A stretch of DNA of 64,000 bases from Acidimicrobiia bacterium. GTDB taxonomy: Bacteria > Actinomycetota > Acidimicrobiia > Spongiisociales > UBA5794. Where the stretch lies: contig JAWKJB010000002.1 in the NCBI GenBank assembly GCA_041393965.1, forward strand, positions 186,001 to 250,000. The letters are read 5' to 3'. The translations under genes and the position numbers were made by a program. Positions 50,313-58,715 of the stretch are shown one piece after another (within the stretch, counting starts at the first letter, position 1; each line of letters starts with the position of its first letter). A model generated the notes under the pieces. That model was not told where the DNA came from. It saw only the letters and a program-made list of their open reading frames with translations, and searched no databases.

Positions 50313-51614
50313 ATGGAACACAAGTCTTGGACAAAGCCCCTTGAGCGCGTACCCAGGGTTCTGGTTGTACCAAAAGGTCAACCAGAACCCTGGGTACGCG
50401 TGAACGCGGCGGTTCTCGCGATGATCTTGGCCCTTGTGATGGTGGTCGTTGCGGCAGGGCCTGCGGTTGCCGGGGGTGCAGCGGTCGATCCCGGCCTCGA
50501 GCAGTGCCTGCTCGGCCTCCACAACGCCGAACGCACCGCCAGGGGCCTCCATCCGCTGATCCCGGAACCCTCCCTGACCGGCTACGCGAGGGACTGGTCG
50601 TTCGAGATGTACAACAGCGGCGACTTCCGCCACTCGGACCTGTCGTTCCCTGGCAACTGGTGGGGGAGGAGCGAGAACATCTCCTACAGCTACGGCTACG
50701 GGTCCCAATGCCAAAGCCACCACGATGCCTTCATGAACTCGCCAGGCCACAAGGCCAACATTCTGCGTGCCTCGTCGGACCGCGTCGGGGTCGGAATCGT
50801 TGTCGACCCTGCCGACCACGACCTCACCTATGTGACCGTCGTGTTCGGCGACTCGGATGGCTCCTCCGGCCCCGCACCGATCCCGCCCTTCCCACCGAGT
50901 CCATGCACCGGATCCTGTGCCGGCTTCGCAGCGGTCGATGCGGGCGGCAGATGGAGCGTCTTCGACAAGGTCGGTGACAACACACCCAACACCTTCTACT
51001 TCGGGAATCCAGGCGATGTCCCGTTCATGGGGGACTGGGACGGCGACGGTGTGGCGACACCGGGCCTGTACCGCCAGTCCGACGGATTCGTCTATCTCAG
51101 GAACAGCAACACCCAAGGCAACGCAGACATCGAGTTCTACTTCGGGAACCCAGGCGATGTCCCCATTGCGGGGGACTGGGACGGCGACGGGGACGACACG
51201 GTGTCGATCTACCGACCCTCCGAGGGCCGGTTCTACATCGTCAACGAACTCGGTGTCGACGGTGGCGGATTGGGCGCGGCCGACTTCAGCTTCATGTTCG
51301 GCAATGTCGGCGACACGCCATTTGTCGGTGACTTCAACGGCAACGGAAGAGACTCGGTCGGGCTCCACCGCGCGTCGACCGGGTACTCGTACTTCCGCTA
51401 CTCGCTCACAACCGGAGTCGCCGACCGTGCGTTCTTCTACGGGAATCCCGGGGACCGCATCATGGCGGGCGACTGGAACGGCAACGGGACCGACACGGTC
51501 GCCGTGTACCGACCGTCCCAGTGGCATCTGTATGTCAAGCTCCACAACACCCCCGGTGCTGCCGACTGGGATGCCTACCTCGGCCAGTTCAAGCATGTCG
51601 TGTCGATGCGATAG
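50313..51614 (+). CDS. Secreted CAP/SCP-domain protein with propeller-like repeats
   Basis: 433 residues from ATG 50313, two bases after the previous stop; GTG 50400 would give 404. The first 28 residues of the long form are encoded largely by a perfect inverted repeat, so the true N-terminus is unsure. The hydrophobic signal segment is about 31-53. Residues 60-190 are a CAP domain (LLGLHNAERTARGLHPL, WGRSENISYSYG, HHDAFMNSPGHKANIL, VGVGIVVD); CAP proteins are secreted, with varied and often unclear roles. A Cys pair, four repeat units and the tail ADWDAYLGQFKHVV follow. Confidence 0.8.
   Translation: MEHKSWTKPLERVPRVLVVPKGQPEPWVRVNAAVLAMILALVMVVVAAGPAVAGGAAVDPGLEQCLLGLHNAERTARGLHPLIPEPSLTGYARDWSFEMYNSGDFRHSDLSFPGNWWGRSENISYSYGYGSQCQSHHDAFMNSPGHKANILRASSDRVGVGIVVDPADHDLTYVTVVFGDSDGSSGPAPIPPFPPSPCTGSCAGFAAVDAGGRWSVFDKVGDNTPNTFYFGNPGDVPFMGDWDGDGVATPGLYRQSDGFVYLRNSNTQGNADIEFYFGNPGDVPIAGDWDGDGDDTVSIYRPSEGRFYIVNELGVDGGGLGAADFSFMFGNVGDTPFVGDFNGNGRDSVGLHRASTGYSYFRYSLTTGVADRAFFYGNPGDRIMAGDWNGNGTDTVAVYRPSQWHLYVKLHNTPGAADWDAYLGQFKHVVSMR
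50346..50400. repeat. Perfect 22-bp inverted repeat with 11-base loop
   Basis: Arms 50346-50367 and 50379-50400 are exact reverse complements, beginning CGCGTACCCAGGG on the left; the loop is TACCAAAAGGT. It starts 36 bases after the GH26-like gene's stop and ends on the G of a possible GTG start of the CAP gene. Options are a terminator or processing hairpin between the two genes, or a small mobile repeat (MITE/REP-like) inserted in the signal-peptide region. No T-run follows and no target-site duplication is obvious. Confidence 0.9.
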
Positions 51615-51680
51615 GCCCGACTCCGTGACGACCGACGCCAGCCGTTCAAGGATCGGAGCACTTCCGCCGATACCGTCTGT

Positions 51681-53021
51681 ATGCGTTTCGTAGTTCCTCG
51701 CGTCACGGTTGTCGCCACCGTCCTCACCCTCGCAGCGGCCCTGCTCACAGCCACGGCACCCATGGCCCGAGCCGATGTGCCCCCACCCGATTGGATCTTC
51801 CCCGTCGTCGGACAGGACGGTGTCGATTTCGGCTACAGCGACACCTTCGGGGCTCCGCGCAGCGGAGGAAGAACCCACCACGGCGTCGACATCGGGACCT
51901 ACGGCATCAAGGGAGTCCCCGTCGTCGCAGCCGCCGACGGCTATGTGCGGTATGTGAACTGGTCCTCGAGCCCTGACGACCTCAACCCGGAACGCTGCTG
52001 CACGCTTGCCCTCATGCACGAAGGCGGTTGGGAGACCTGGTACATCCATCTCAACAACGACACGCCCGGAACCGATGACGGCCTCGGTTGGGGCATCGCG
52101 GATGGGATCCTGCCGGGTGTCACCGTCGAGGCGGGTCAGCTCATCGGTTGGGACGGTGACTCCGGCAACGCGGAAGGCACCTACCCACATTTGCACTGGG
52201 AAGTCCACGCCCCCGGCGGCGTCGTCGTGAACCCCACCCCGCACGCAGATGCTGCGATGCGCATCAGCGAGCCTGGCATTCCGCACTACGACCCGCCATG
52301 TGCGGCCGAGACGACCTGCGACTCGATCGCGACCGTTGATGTGGGCAGTCGCTTCGGGCTGTGGGACACGCTCGACGACCCTCACGACGAATCCCTGTTC
52401 TACTTCGGGAACCCGGGCGATGTCCCGTTCATGGGGGATTGGGATGGCGACGGTGAAGCCACACCCGGCCTGTACCGACAATCCGACGGGTTCGTGTACC
52501 TGCGCGATACCAACACGCAAGGTGTTGCCGACCGCGAGTTCTACTTCGGGGATCCCGGTGATGTCCCTCTCATCGGTGACTTCAACGGGGACGGGAAGGA
52601 CACCGTGTCGATTTGGCGTGCGAGCGAGGCGAAGGTCTACATCATCAACGAGCTCGGCGAAGACGGTGCTGGGCTCGGCGCGGCAGATTACAGCTTCATG
52701 TTCGGCGATCCGGGAGATCAGCCGTTCGTTGGCGACTTCGACGGCGACGGCATCGACACCATCGGCCTGTACCGAACCTCGTCGGGGTTCGTGTACTTCA
52801 GGAACCAGAACAGCACCGGTACCGCCGACTTCGAGTTCTTCTACGGCATTCCGGGAGACCGAATCTTTGCCGGTGACTGGGACGGTGACGGCGACGACAC
52901 CGTTGCCGTGTTCCGGCCCAGCACGCGCCGGGTCTACATGAGTCTCGCAAACGAGCCGAGGATGGCCGACTGGGGGGGCTATGTCGGACTCGTCCCCCAT
53001 GTCGTGGTCGCTGGCCGATGA
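51681..53021 (+). CDS. Secreted M23 (LytM-type) peptidase with propeller-like repeats
   Basis: 446 residues, ATG start; TACCGT lies four bases upstream. Signal peptide about 1-31 (MARADV). Residues 38-190 form an M23 domain: HHGVD with ligands His66 and Asp70, YIHLN with His123, and HLHWEV with His172, so the zinc site is complete and cleavage of peptidoglycan cross-bridges is expected. Cys207 opens the linker Cys pair; four repeat units and the tail ADWGGYVGLVPHVV follow. Third of four tandem genes. Confidence 0.88.
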   Translation: MRFVVPRVTVVATVLTLAAALLTATAPMARADVPPPDWIFPVVGQDGVDFGYSDTFGAPRSGGRTHHGVDIGTYGIKGVPVVAAADGYVRYVNWSSSPDDLNPERCCTLALMHEGGWETWYIHLNNDTPGTDDGLGWGIADGILPGVTVEAGQLIGWDGDSGNAEGTYPHLHWEVHAPGGVVVNPTPHADAAMRISEPGIPHYDPPCAAETTCDSIATVDVGSRFGLWDTLDDPHDESLFYFGNPGDVPFMGDWDGDGEATPGLYRQSDGFVYLRDTNTQGVADREFYFGDPGDVPLIGDFNGDGKDTVSIWRASEAKVYIINELGEDGAGLGAADYSFMFGDPGDQPFVGDFDGDGIDTIGLYRTSSGFVYFRNQNSTGTADFEFFYGIPGDRIFAGDWDGDGDDTVAVFRPSTRRVYMSLANEPRMADWGGYVGLVPHVVVAGR

Positions 53022-53112
53022 CATCGTGGCCGCTGACGGGAACCATTGCCGTGGAGGCCCGTCACCTCGAAGTAGGGTGACACCCGGACGACCAGCCGTG
53101 AGGGGAGTGGAC

Positions 53113-54336
53113 ATGACCGTGACGACCAGCCCGTGGAGGTCGATCCTTCGATCCTTCGTCGTGCTCGCCTGTCTGGCTGCGTTCATGGTGGTCGGGCTCG
53201 CGGCAGCCAATGCGAGCGACGATGTCGGGCTTGTCGACCGCGAGACGGGACTGTGGTATCTGCGGGACGCCGATACGGGTGAAACGACCTCCTTCTACTA
53301 CGGCAATCCGGCGGATATCCCCTTTGTCGGCGACTGGGATTGCGACGGTATCGCAACACCTGGTCTGTACCGACAATCGGACGGCTTCGTCTACCTGCGC
53401 AACACGAACACGCAAGGCGTTGCCGATGTCTTGTTCTTCTTCGGTGATCCGAACGACATCCCGATCGCAGGGGACTTCGACGGTGACGGTTGCGACACCG
53501 TCTCGATCTACCGGTCGTCGGAGTCCCGGGTCTACATCATCAATGAGATCGGGGCCGACGGGAAAGGGCTCGGTTCGGCTGAGTTCTTCTACGACTTCGG
53601 AAATCCGGGCGATGTGCCCGTCGTCGGCGATCCCGACGGCGACGGTGTCGACACCGTGCACATGTTCCGCCCCTCAACCAACCGGCTGTACCTCAACAAC
53701 GCACTCGCACACGGTTCGAACGGTGTGATCACGGTCCCGGACAGGACGGCTCCGCTCATAGGGGACTGGCCGGGTGCCGACCCCGTTGCAACATTCGGAT
53801 CGAATCCTGCCGAGTTCATCGTCCCGGGCACCGGCACCTTCGAGTACGGGTCGCCGGACATGGCGCCGGTGGCCAGCGATTTCGGTGCGCTCCCCGGTGG
53901 GGATCCGCCCCCTCCTGTACCGCCTCCGTATCCCGATGTGGGCTCAGGGAAGCGGATCATCTACTCGAATTCCCAGCAGCATGTCTGGCTCATCGATGAG
54001 AACGACAAGCTCGTCGACGACTATGCCGTGTCGGGCCGCAAAGGTATCCCACTCAACGGCACATACGCCGTGTACAGCAAGTCGGTGAACGCCTGGGCAC
54101 CGTATGGGGGCATCACGATGAAGCACATGGTCCGGTTCGTGAGGCCGGGGTCCTGGGGGAACCGGTGGGCATACGGCTTCCACTCCATTCCGAGGTACCC
54201 CGATGGCCGGCCGATGCAGACCGAAGAACAGATGGGGACCTTCCGATCGGGGGGATGCGTCAGGCAACCCGACCACAAGGCCGAGGCTCTCTTCGCTTGG
54301 GCCGAGATCGGGACGGTCGTCCACGCGATTCCGTGA
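53113..54336 (+). CDS. Secreted L,D-transpeptidase with N-terminal propeller-like repeats
   Basis: 407 residues from ATG 53113, preceded by AGGGGAG; a TAGGGT box at 53073 is the likely promoter. Signal peptide about 1-34. Residues 38-200 hold three clear repeat units and a degenerate fourth up to about 260. After a Pro-rich hinge (265-275) comes a YkuD domain (279-407) with GFHSIP (His357) and SGGCVR (Cys382); the usual motif is SHGC, here with Gly before Gly-Cys. It would make 3-3 cross-links or attach proteins to peptidoglycan. Module order is reversed relative to its neighbours. Confidence 0.85.
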   Translation: MTVTTSPWRSILRSFVVLACLAAFMVVGLAAANASDDVGLVDRETGLWYLRDADTGETTSFYYGNPADIPFVGDWDCDGIATPGLYRQSDGFVYLRNTNTQGVADVLFFFGDPNDIPIAGDFDGDGCDTVSIYRSSESRVYIINEIGADGKGLGSAEFFYDFGNPGDVPVVGDPDGDGVDTVHMFRPSTNRLYLNNALAHGSNGVITVPDRTAPLIGDWPGADPVATFGSNPAEFIVPGTGTFEYGSPDMAPVASDFGALPGGDPPPPVPPPYPDVGSGKRIIYSNSQQHVWLIDENDKLVDDYAVSGRKGIPLNGTYAVYSKSVNAWAPYGGITMKHMVRFVRPGSWGNRWAYGFHSIPRYPDGRPMQTEEQMGTFRSGGCVRQPDHKAEALFAWAEIGTVVHAIP

Positions 54337-54339
54337 CGC

Positions 54340-55362
54340 TCAGTCAGTCGGCATCGGCCTGTCGCCGCGACGGCCCTGCATGGGCCTTCCTCGCCGGAGG
54401 GTACGGAGCTGACGGCCGGGATATCGCCATTCCATCGACGCGAGCAGTTCCCGGTCGGGGACCGATCGGAAGGCCCGTACCTGCGCTCTGCGCTCCCGTC
54501 GTTGCTCTCGTCGCTCACGAAAGCTCCCGTACGAACGGGCCTTTGCCCCCGGGAGCCCGCCTCGTGCGAGGAGGGCATAGGCCCACACGGCGGCCTCGGA
54601 CATGAGCAGTGCCGGGCCGAGCAACACGAGGGTCGCGGGATGCAGGTATGTGGAGAGCATCTCGATCCGGTTGCGCTCGAGAAGGAAGAACTTCTCGGCG
54701 GACATGATCAGGGTGTAGTCGTGGAGGATGGGAGCCGTTGGGACATGCCAGGTCGTGGAACCGACGGATCGCAGGGCCCACGACAACTCGACATCCTCGT
54801 GGTACAGGAACCCACCCTCGTACCAGCCGCCGATTCTGTCGAGGGCTTCCGTCCGGACGACGAATGCCGTTCCTTGGATACCCGGCGTCTCGGAAGGTGT
54901 GCGAGCGGCTGATGTGAGTGGATGCCCGAGGTGCCGGTTGAACCCGAAGCCGGTCTTGTGGATGGAGAGCCCTTCGGCGTTGAGTTGAGCTGCTCCCGCA
55001 AGGCCTACGGTTGGTGAGCATCCTCCAATGCCCGGATCTGCGTCGAGGGCCGCAATGCACGGGCTGAGCCAGTCTCCTGTCGCCACACAATCGGCGTTCA
55101 TGACAGCGAGGTATGGCGTGTCGATGTGAGTGCGGGCAAGGTTGGCACCATACGCGTAGCCGCCGTTGCGCTCGGCGGACACGACGGAGATCGCAGGCAA
55201 TGCTGCGGCGAGGTGGCGGCCGATGCCGAGGGTGTCGTCATCAGATGCGTTGTCGACGATGACGATCGGGGCATCGGAGACCGAGCGAAGGGACTCGATG
55301 CACGCCTCGAGAACGGCGCCGTCGTTGTAGGCGACAACGGCGATGGTGACCGGCTTCGTCAC
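54340..55362 (-). CDS. GT2 glycosyltransferase, WbbL (rhamnosyltransferase)-like
   Basis: 340 residues from GTG 55362, which overlaps the preceding stop (GTGA); the frame open further up is inside the 55359 gene. TIAVVAYNDGAVLEACIESL, IVIVDNASDD, RNGGYAYGANLAR, YLAVMNADCV, GTAFVVRTEAL and FLYHEDVELSWALRS follow the WbbL pattern. WbbL adds rhamnose from dTDP-rhamnose in linker or O-antigen synthesis, consistent with rmlABC in this window. One hydrophobic stretch near 260-290. Possibly an inner-membrane-associated enzyme. Confidence 0.78.
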   Translation of the reverse strand: MTKPVTIAVVAYNDGAVLEACIESLRSVSDAPIVIVDNASDDDTLGIGRHLAAALPAISVVSAERNGGYAYGANLARTHIDTPYLAVMNADCVATGDWLSPCIAALDADPGIGGCSPTVGLAGAAQLNAEGLSIHKTGFGFNRHLGHPLTSAARTPSETPGIQGTAFVVRTEALDRIGGWYEGGFLYHEDVELSWALRSVGSTTWHVPTAPILHDYTLIMSAEKFFLLERNRIEMLSTYLHPATLVLLGPALLMSEAAVWAYALLARGGLPGAKARSYGSFRERREQRRERRAQVRAFRSVPDRELLASMEWRYPGRQLRTLRRGRPMQGRRGDRPMPTD

Positions 55363-56522
55363 GCGGTGCGATCGGCCACGAGGGTGATGAACAAGGCTGC
55401 CGACAGGAGCTGGAGGCCGAATACCGCCCCGGTCGCTGTCAGAACGAGTGAGCGGGTGGCCGTGAACTCGGGACCGCCCGAGATGATCCAACCGGCGATC
55501 GTGATGGCGAGCCAGATCCCGCACACCGCTGTGATGGCAAGGCCTACGAGAGCGGCTCCGGTGCGAACCGTCGATGAGGTGATCTTGTCAAGCACGGGGG
55601 TAACAGCGAATCCGAGGTGGCGACGGTACACCGCTCCGGCGATGCCGAAGGTGAGAAGCTGGAAACCGGCAAGGATGCCGAGGGACGACACAATGAAGGT
55701 GTGGATCGACAGCCCGAGGTAGCCGGTGATGATCGGCCCACCGGCAAGGGCGATCGCGGCGACAATCGACACGACGGTGAGGATGAGCCCGGGGAGGCCG
55801 AACAGGAGAAGGGGGCGGTAGACGAGGAGCAGTCGAAGGATTCGGCCGAGGATCCGTGCTCCGTCCCTGAACGGGTTGAGCTTTTTGTCGCCGATCCGGG
55901 GATGGTATGAGATCGGCATGGTCGCGACACGGAGTCCGCGTTCTTTGACCTTGATGCCGATTTCGACCTCGATGTCGAATCCGGACGCTTCGGTGGCGAG
56001 CTCCTCGAAGACATCCGATCGGAATCCGTAGAGGCCCGAGAGGTGGTCACCCGGTCCGAGGCCGTGGAGTGTCTTGAGGATCCGACCCATGGCCATGTTC
56101 CCGATACGGTTCACGCGCGGTGTGTTCGACTCATCGATGACCCGGTCGGCACGCACATAGTCGTGATCTTCGAGGAGCTTCGCCATCTCGGCAACCGCAT
56201 CGGCGGGGTAGGTGGCGTCAGCGTCCATGCAGATGATGAACTCCCCCGTCGCGGCGGCGAATCCCGACCTGAGGGCGGCTCCCTTCCCCTTGTTGCGTCC
56301 ATGGCGAACGACGATGCAGTTGAGCGCTTCGGCGGTCTCTGCCGTGCCGTCGCTGCTGCCGTCGTCAACAACGATGATCTCGCACTCACCGACATTGCGA
56401 CGGAGGTCCGCGATCACGGAAGGAAGGGCTTCCCGCTCGTTCAGTGCGGGGAGAACGACGGAGACGGTCGGCGCTTCCGAGATCGGGTTCAGGGGCGGTT
56501 TCGCTGCCGTCGGTTGATCCAC
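55359..56522 (-). CDS. GtrB/DPM1-type GT2 with C-terminal membrane domain
   Basis: 387 residues, GTG start. VSVVLPALNEREALPSVI, IIVVDDGSSDGTAETAE, GKGAALRSGFAAATGEF, ICMDADATYPAD, and LSGLYGFRSDVF are the polyprenol-phosphate glycosyltransferase signature. Residues 240-385 contain four to five membrane helices, as in GtrB. Together with the 14224 enzyme it may provide the lipid-phosphate sugars for the GT-C enzymes. Coupled to the WbbL-like gene. Confidence 0.85.
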   Translation of the reverse strand: MDQPTAAKPPLNPISEAPTVSVVLPALNEREALPSVIADLRRNVGECEIIVVDDGSSDGTAETAEALNCIVVRHGRNKGKGAALRSGFAAATGEFIICMDADATYPADAVAEMAKLLEDHDYVRADRVIDESNTPRVNRIGNMAMGRILKTLHGLGPGDHLSGLYGFRSDVFEELATEASGFDIEVEIGIKVKERGLRVATMPISYHPRIGDKKLNPFRDGARILGRILRLLLVYRPLLLFGLPGLILTVVSIVAAIALAGGPIITGYLGLSIHTFIVSSLGILAGFQLLTFGIAGAVYRRHLGFAVTPVLDKITSSTVRTGAALVGLAITAVCGIWLAITIAGWIISGGPEFTATRSLVLTATGAVFGLQLLSAALFITLVADRTA

Positions 56523-56544
56523 GACGACAGGTTAGCCGCCGGCC

Positions 56545-58581
56545 CTATCCGTCCCAGTTGCCGGAGACGGGGTTCATCCATGAGCTTCCGAGCGTGAAGA
56601 TGATGTTTGCCGAGGACTGTGTGAAGGTGTCCCTGAGGTAGAACTTCCGTTGTGACGGGCGGAAGACGCCGAGCGTGTCATCCCCGTCGTTGTCCCAGTC
56701 TCCGCTGATCACCTTGTCTCCCGATGCCGCCCCCGAATAGACGAACACGACCGAGGTGGTGCCTGTTTGGAGCGAATCGGTGAGGTACACCGTCTTGTTC
56801 GACGGCCGGAACACGCCGATCGTGTCGATGCCGTCTCCATTCCAGTCCCCGACGAGGGGGCGGTCCCCGACAATCCCGTACGCTATCGTGATGTCGGCGA
56901 TGCCCTGCGTGTTGGAGTTCCGCAGATAGAAGCGGGCCTCCGACGGCCGGTAGATCCCGATCGTGTCGTCCCCGTCGCCGTCCCAGTCACCGGCGATCGG
57001 GATGTCACCTGGGATCCCGTAATAGATCGCGATGTCGGCGATGCCCTGCGTGTTGGAGTTCCGCAGGAACAAGAACCCCTCGCTGCGCCGGTACAGACCG
57101 ACGGTGTCGTCGCCGTCCCCGTCCCAGTCACCGGCGAAGGGCTCGTCATTCGGGTTCCCGTAGTAGAACGATTCGGTGGTGCCATCGACATCACGCAGCG
57201 TCCAGATCCCGGTCCGGGGATCCTGGAGACCGACCGATGTTCCCTCCGACGGGTGTCCACCACCGGATGACCCGACGCCCGAGTCGTCGATATCGAAATA
57301 CCAGCTCCGCAGATCGAACGCTTGCTGGACCGTACTGACATGGACTTCCTTCGATACGCTGCCTCCACTGGGCCGGTCTGCGACGAACCGGATGGTCTTG
57401 GCGCTCCCTGACACATTCCGGTCGATGACCGTCGCACTGGTCAGCGTGTTGCCCGTCCCCGGCCAGATGGCATCGACCACAGCAGAGGCGTTGACCTCCT
57501 TGCTCCACGACCGATGCGGGTTCGGCGGCTCGAGCGACCACGGATCGGGAACCGACACCAGATATGGGTAGTTGCCGCCCCACTTCTCGACCGACCATTC
57601 CGAGGCGCCGCCGTTGGATGACGAGTAGTACGCCTTCACGATGCCGCCGGCCGCGGCGGGGTGGGTCACGATGAAACCGGTGGTGTCGTTCGCTGCTGCC
57701 TCCCACGCGGGTCCGTCCGGCGCATCGCGTCGCCAGCCTGCATACACCTGATAGAACGAGCTGTTCGTCACATCGCAGAAGCACCCCTGCGTGGTGTGGT
57801 TGGTTGCGTACGCGACGGCGCTTCCATAGGACCGTGCCGCGACGGCCTGCGTGCGGAGCACTTCCGTCGGCCACGCATACGGCACCTCTGCGATCCCTCT
57901 CGTGTACTCATCCGGGGTCGTGACCACCACCAGGTCGAAGCCCCCATAACCCGGGTCGTGACTTGCGTTGTCGACGACGAGGAACTCGCTTCCGTAGCCG
58001 TAGGTGCACTGCGTCGGTCGTCGACAGTTCGTGCCCGAGATGAGGTTGGTCGGCTCACCGCCCGGCGCGCTCAGTTGTGCCGCGAAGTCGCAGCTCCCGT
58101 TTCCCCACTCGGTTGGGTTGCTTCCGGTGATGACCACGGTGCAACCTCCGAGGGCTCCGGCGCCTGGGGTTGTGTCGGTGATCGTTGCCGTGTCTCCCGA
58201 CATCAGTGTCACCGCGGGTTCCGCAGCACCGTCGGGGTCGCGGACGAGGGTGATGCCGACCTTCGGTGAGCCGGGACCGTCCGACACCGTCAGGGTGGTT
58301 GCGGAGATGTCGGATGCCACATTGGTGTAGATGGCATCAACCGCAGCGACCCCGCCCTGGCCGAGGAACCCGATCGTTGCACCGGTGAAGTACGAGGTGA
58401 GGATCTGATCGTACGACTGACCGTCGTCCGCCCGGGCAAAGGCTCCGTACTGGCTCATGCCGACGCCGTGCCCCCAACCAGCGCCGTTGAAAGTGATCGT
58501 CCCCGGATCGTCGGCCGCGGCGATCGACGGAAGGGACACGACCAGCACCAGTGCGATGATCGTTGCGGTTCTGCGAATCAC
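56545..58581 (-). CDS. Secreted SpoIID/LytB-domain protein with propeller-like repeats
   Basis: 678 residues, GTG start with GGGAG seven bases upstream; a TAGTTT box lies near 58630. Signal peptide about 1-23. GWGHGVGMSQYGAFARA at 36-51 and IAEVPYAWPTEVLRTQAVAA near 230 are the SpoIID hallmarks; SpoIID is a lytic transglycosylase that cuts glycan strands lacking side peptides. Residues about 445-678 carry four to five repeat units of the module seen in the tandem genes. It lies on the opposite strand to that array, beyond two GT2 genes. Confidence 0.88.
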   Translation of the reverse strand: MIRRTATIIALVLVVSLPSIAAADDPGTITFNGAGWGHGVGMSQYGAFARADDGQSYDQILTSYFTGATIGFLGQGGVAAVDAIYTNVASDISATTLTVSDGPGSPKVGITLVRDPDGAAEPAVTLMSGDTATITDTTPGAGALGGCTVVITGSNPTEWGNGSCDFAAQLSAPGGEPTNLISGTNCRRPTQCTYGYGSEFLVVDNASHDPGYGGFDLVVVTTPDEYTRGIAEVPYAWPTEVLRTQAVAARSYGSAVAYATNHTTQGCFCDVTNSSFYQVYAGWRRDAPDGPAWEAAANDTTGFIVTHPAAAGGIVKAYYSSSNGGASEWSVEKWGGNYPYLVSVPDPWSLEPPNPHRSWSKEVNASAVVDAIWPGTGNTLTSATVIDRNVSGSAKTIRFVADRPSGGSVSKEVHVSTVQQAFDLRSWYFDIDDSGVGSSGGGHPSEGTSVGLQDPRTGIWTLRDVDGTTESFYYGNPNDEPFAGDWDGDGDDTVGLYRRSEGFLFLRNSNTQGIADIAIYYGIPGDIPIAGDWDGDGDDTIGIYRPSEARFYLRNSNTQGIADITIAYGIVGDRPLVGDWNGDGIDTIGVFRPSNKTVYLTDSLQTGTTSVVFVYSGAASGDKVISGDWDNDGDDTLGVFRPSQRKFYLRDTFTQSSANIIFTLGSSWMNPVSGNWDG
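56548..57240 (-). repeat. Propeller-like module in the SpoIID protein, with a 141-bp period
   Basis: Units of 47 residues follow each other with a 141-base period. Two 36-base stretches, 56890-56925 and 57031-57066, are identical (they encode NSNTQGIADI and flanks) and exactly 141 bases apart, which shows a recent internal duplication. The unit pattern is YGIPGD.PIAGDWDGDGDDT.GIYRPSE. Confidence 0.9.
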
Positions 58582-58715
58582 GGTGCGTCTCCCATGGATA
58601 CCCAGAGCGGCCCATTCCCTGATGCCAAACTACTTCCGGTTCCGATTAATCCGATGCAATCATCGGGATGCGCCTCTGGTTCCGATATCGACCTGAAACG
58701 GTGGTTGCTGAACCG

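Larger units (their letters stand above)
49588..53890 (+). repeat. Propeller-like module repeated in four tandem genes
   Basis: Copies lie at about 49588-50300, 50904-51610, 52299-53015 and 53220-53890. The first three start with a C-x3/4/5-C pair, then a VDAGG.W-like lead and four units of about 47-52 residues (FGNPGD.PF.GDWDGDG..TPGLYRQSDGFVY.R..NTQG.A). The last three units differ in a regular order, so unit 1 of one gene is closest to unit 1 of the next; this suggests whole-module duplication. In the fourth gene the module is N-terminal and its last unit is degenerate. Confidence 0.85.

Noticed and set aside
50265..53210. A 981-codon open frame on the minus strand across three secreted genes
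   Set aside because: It is the antisense of the propeller repeats. Its protein is itself repetitive in step with the plus-strand units, has no recognisable domain, and covers three genes with clear signal peptides and catalytic motifs.
49588..53890. Regular DNA repeats that could suggest a CRISPR array
   Set aside because: The repeats are in frame, degenerate, encode a calcium-loop protein motif, and lack short spacers or cas genes.
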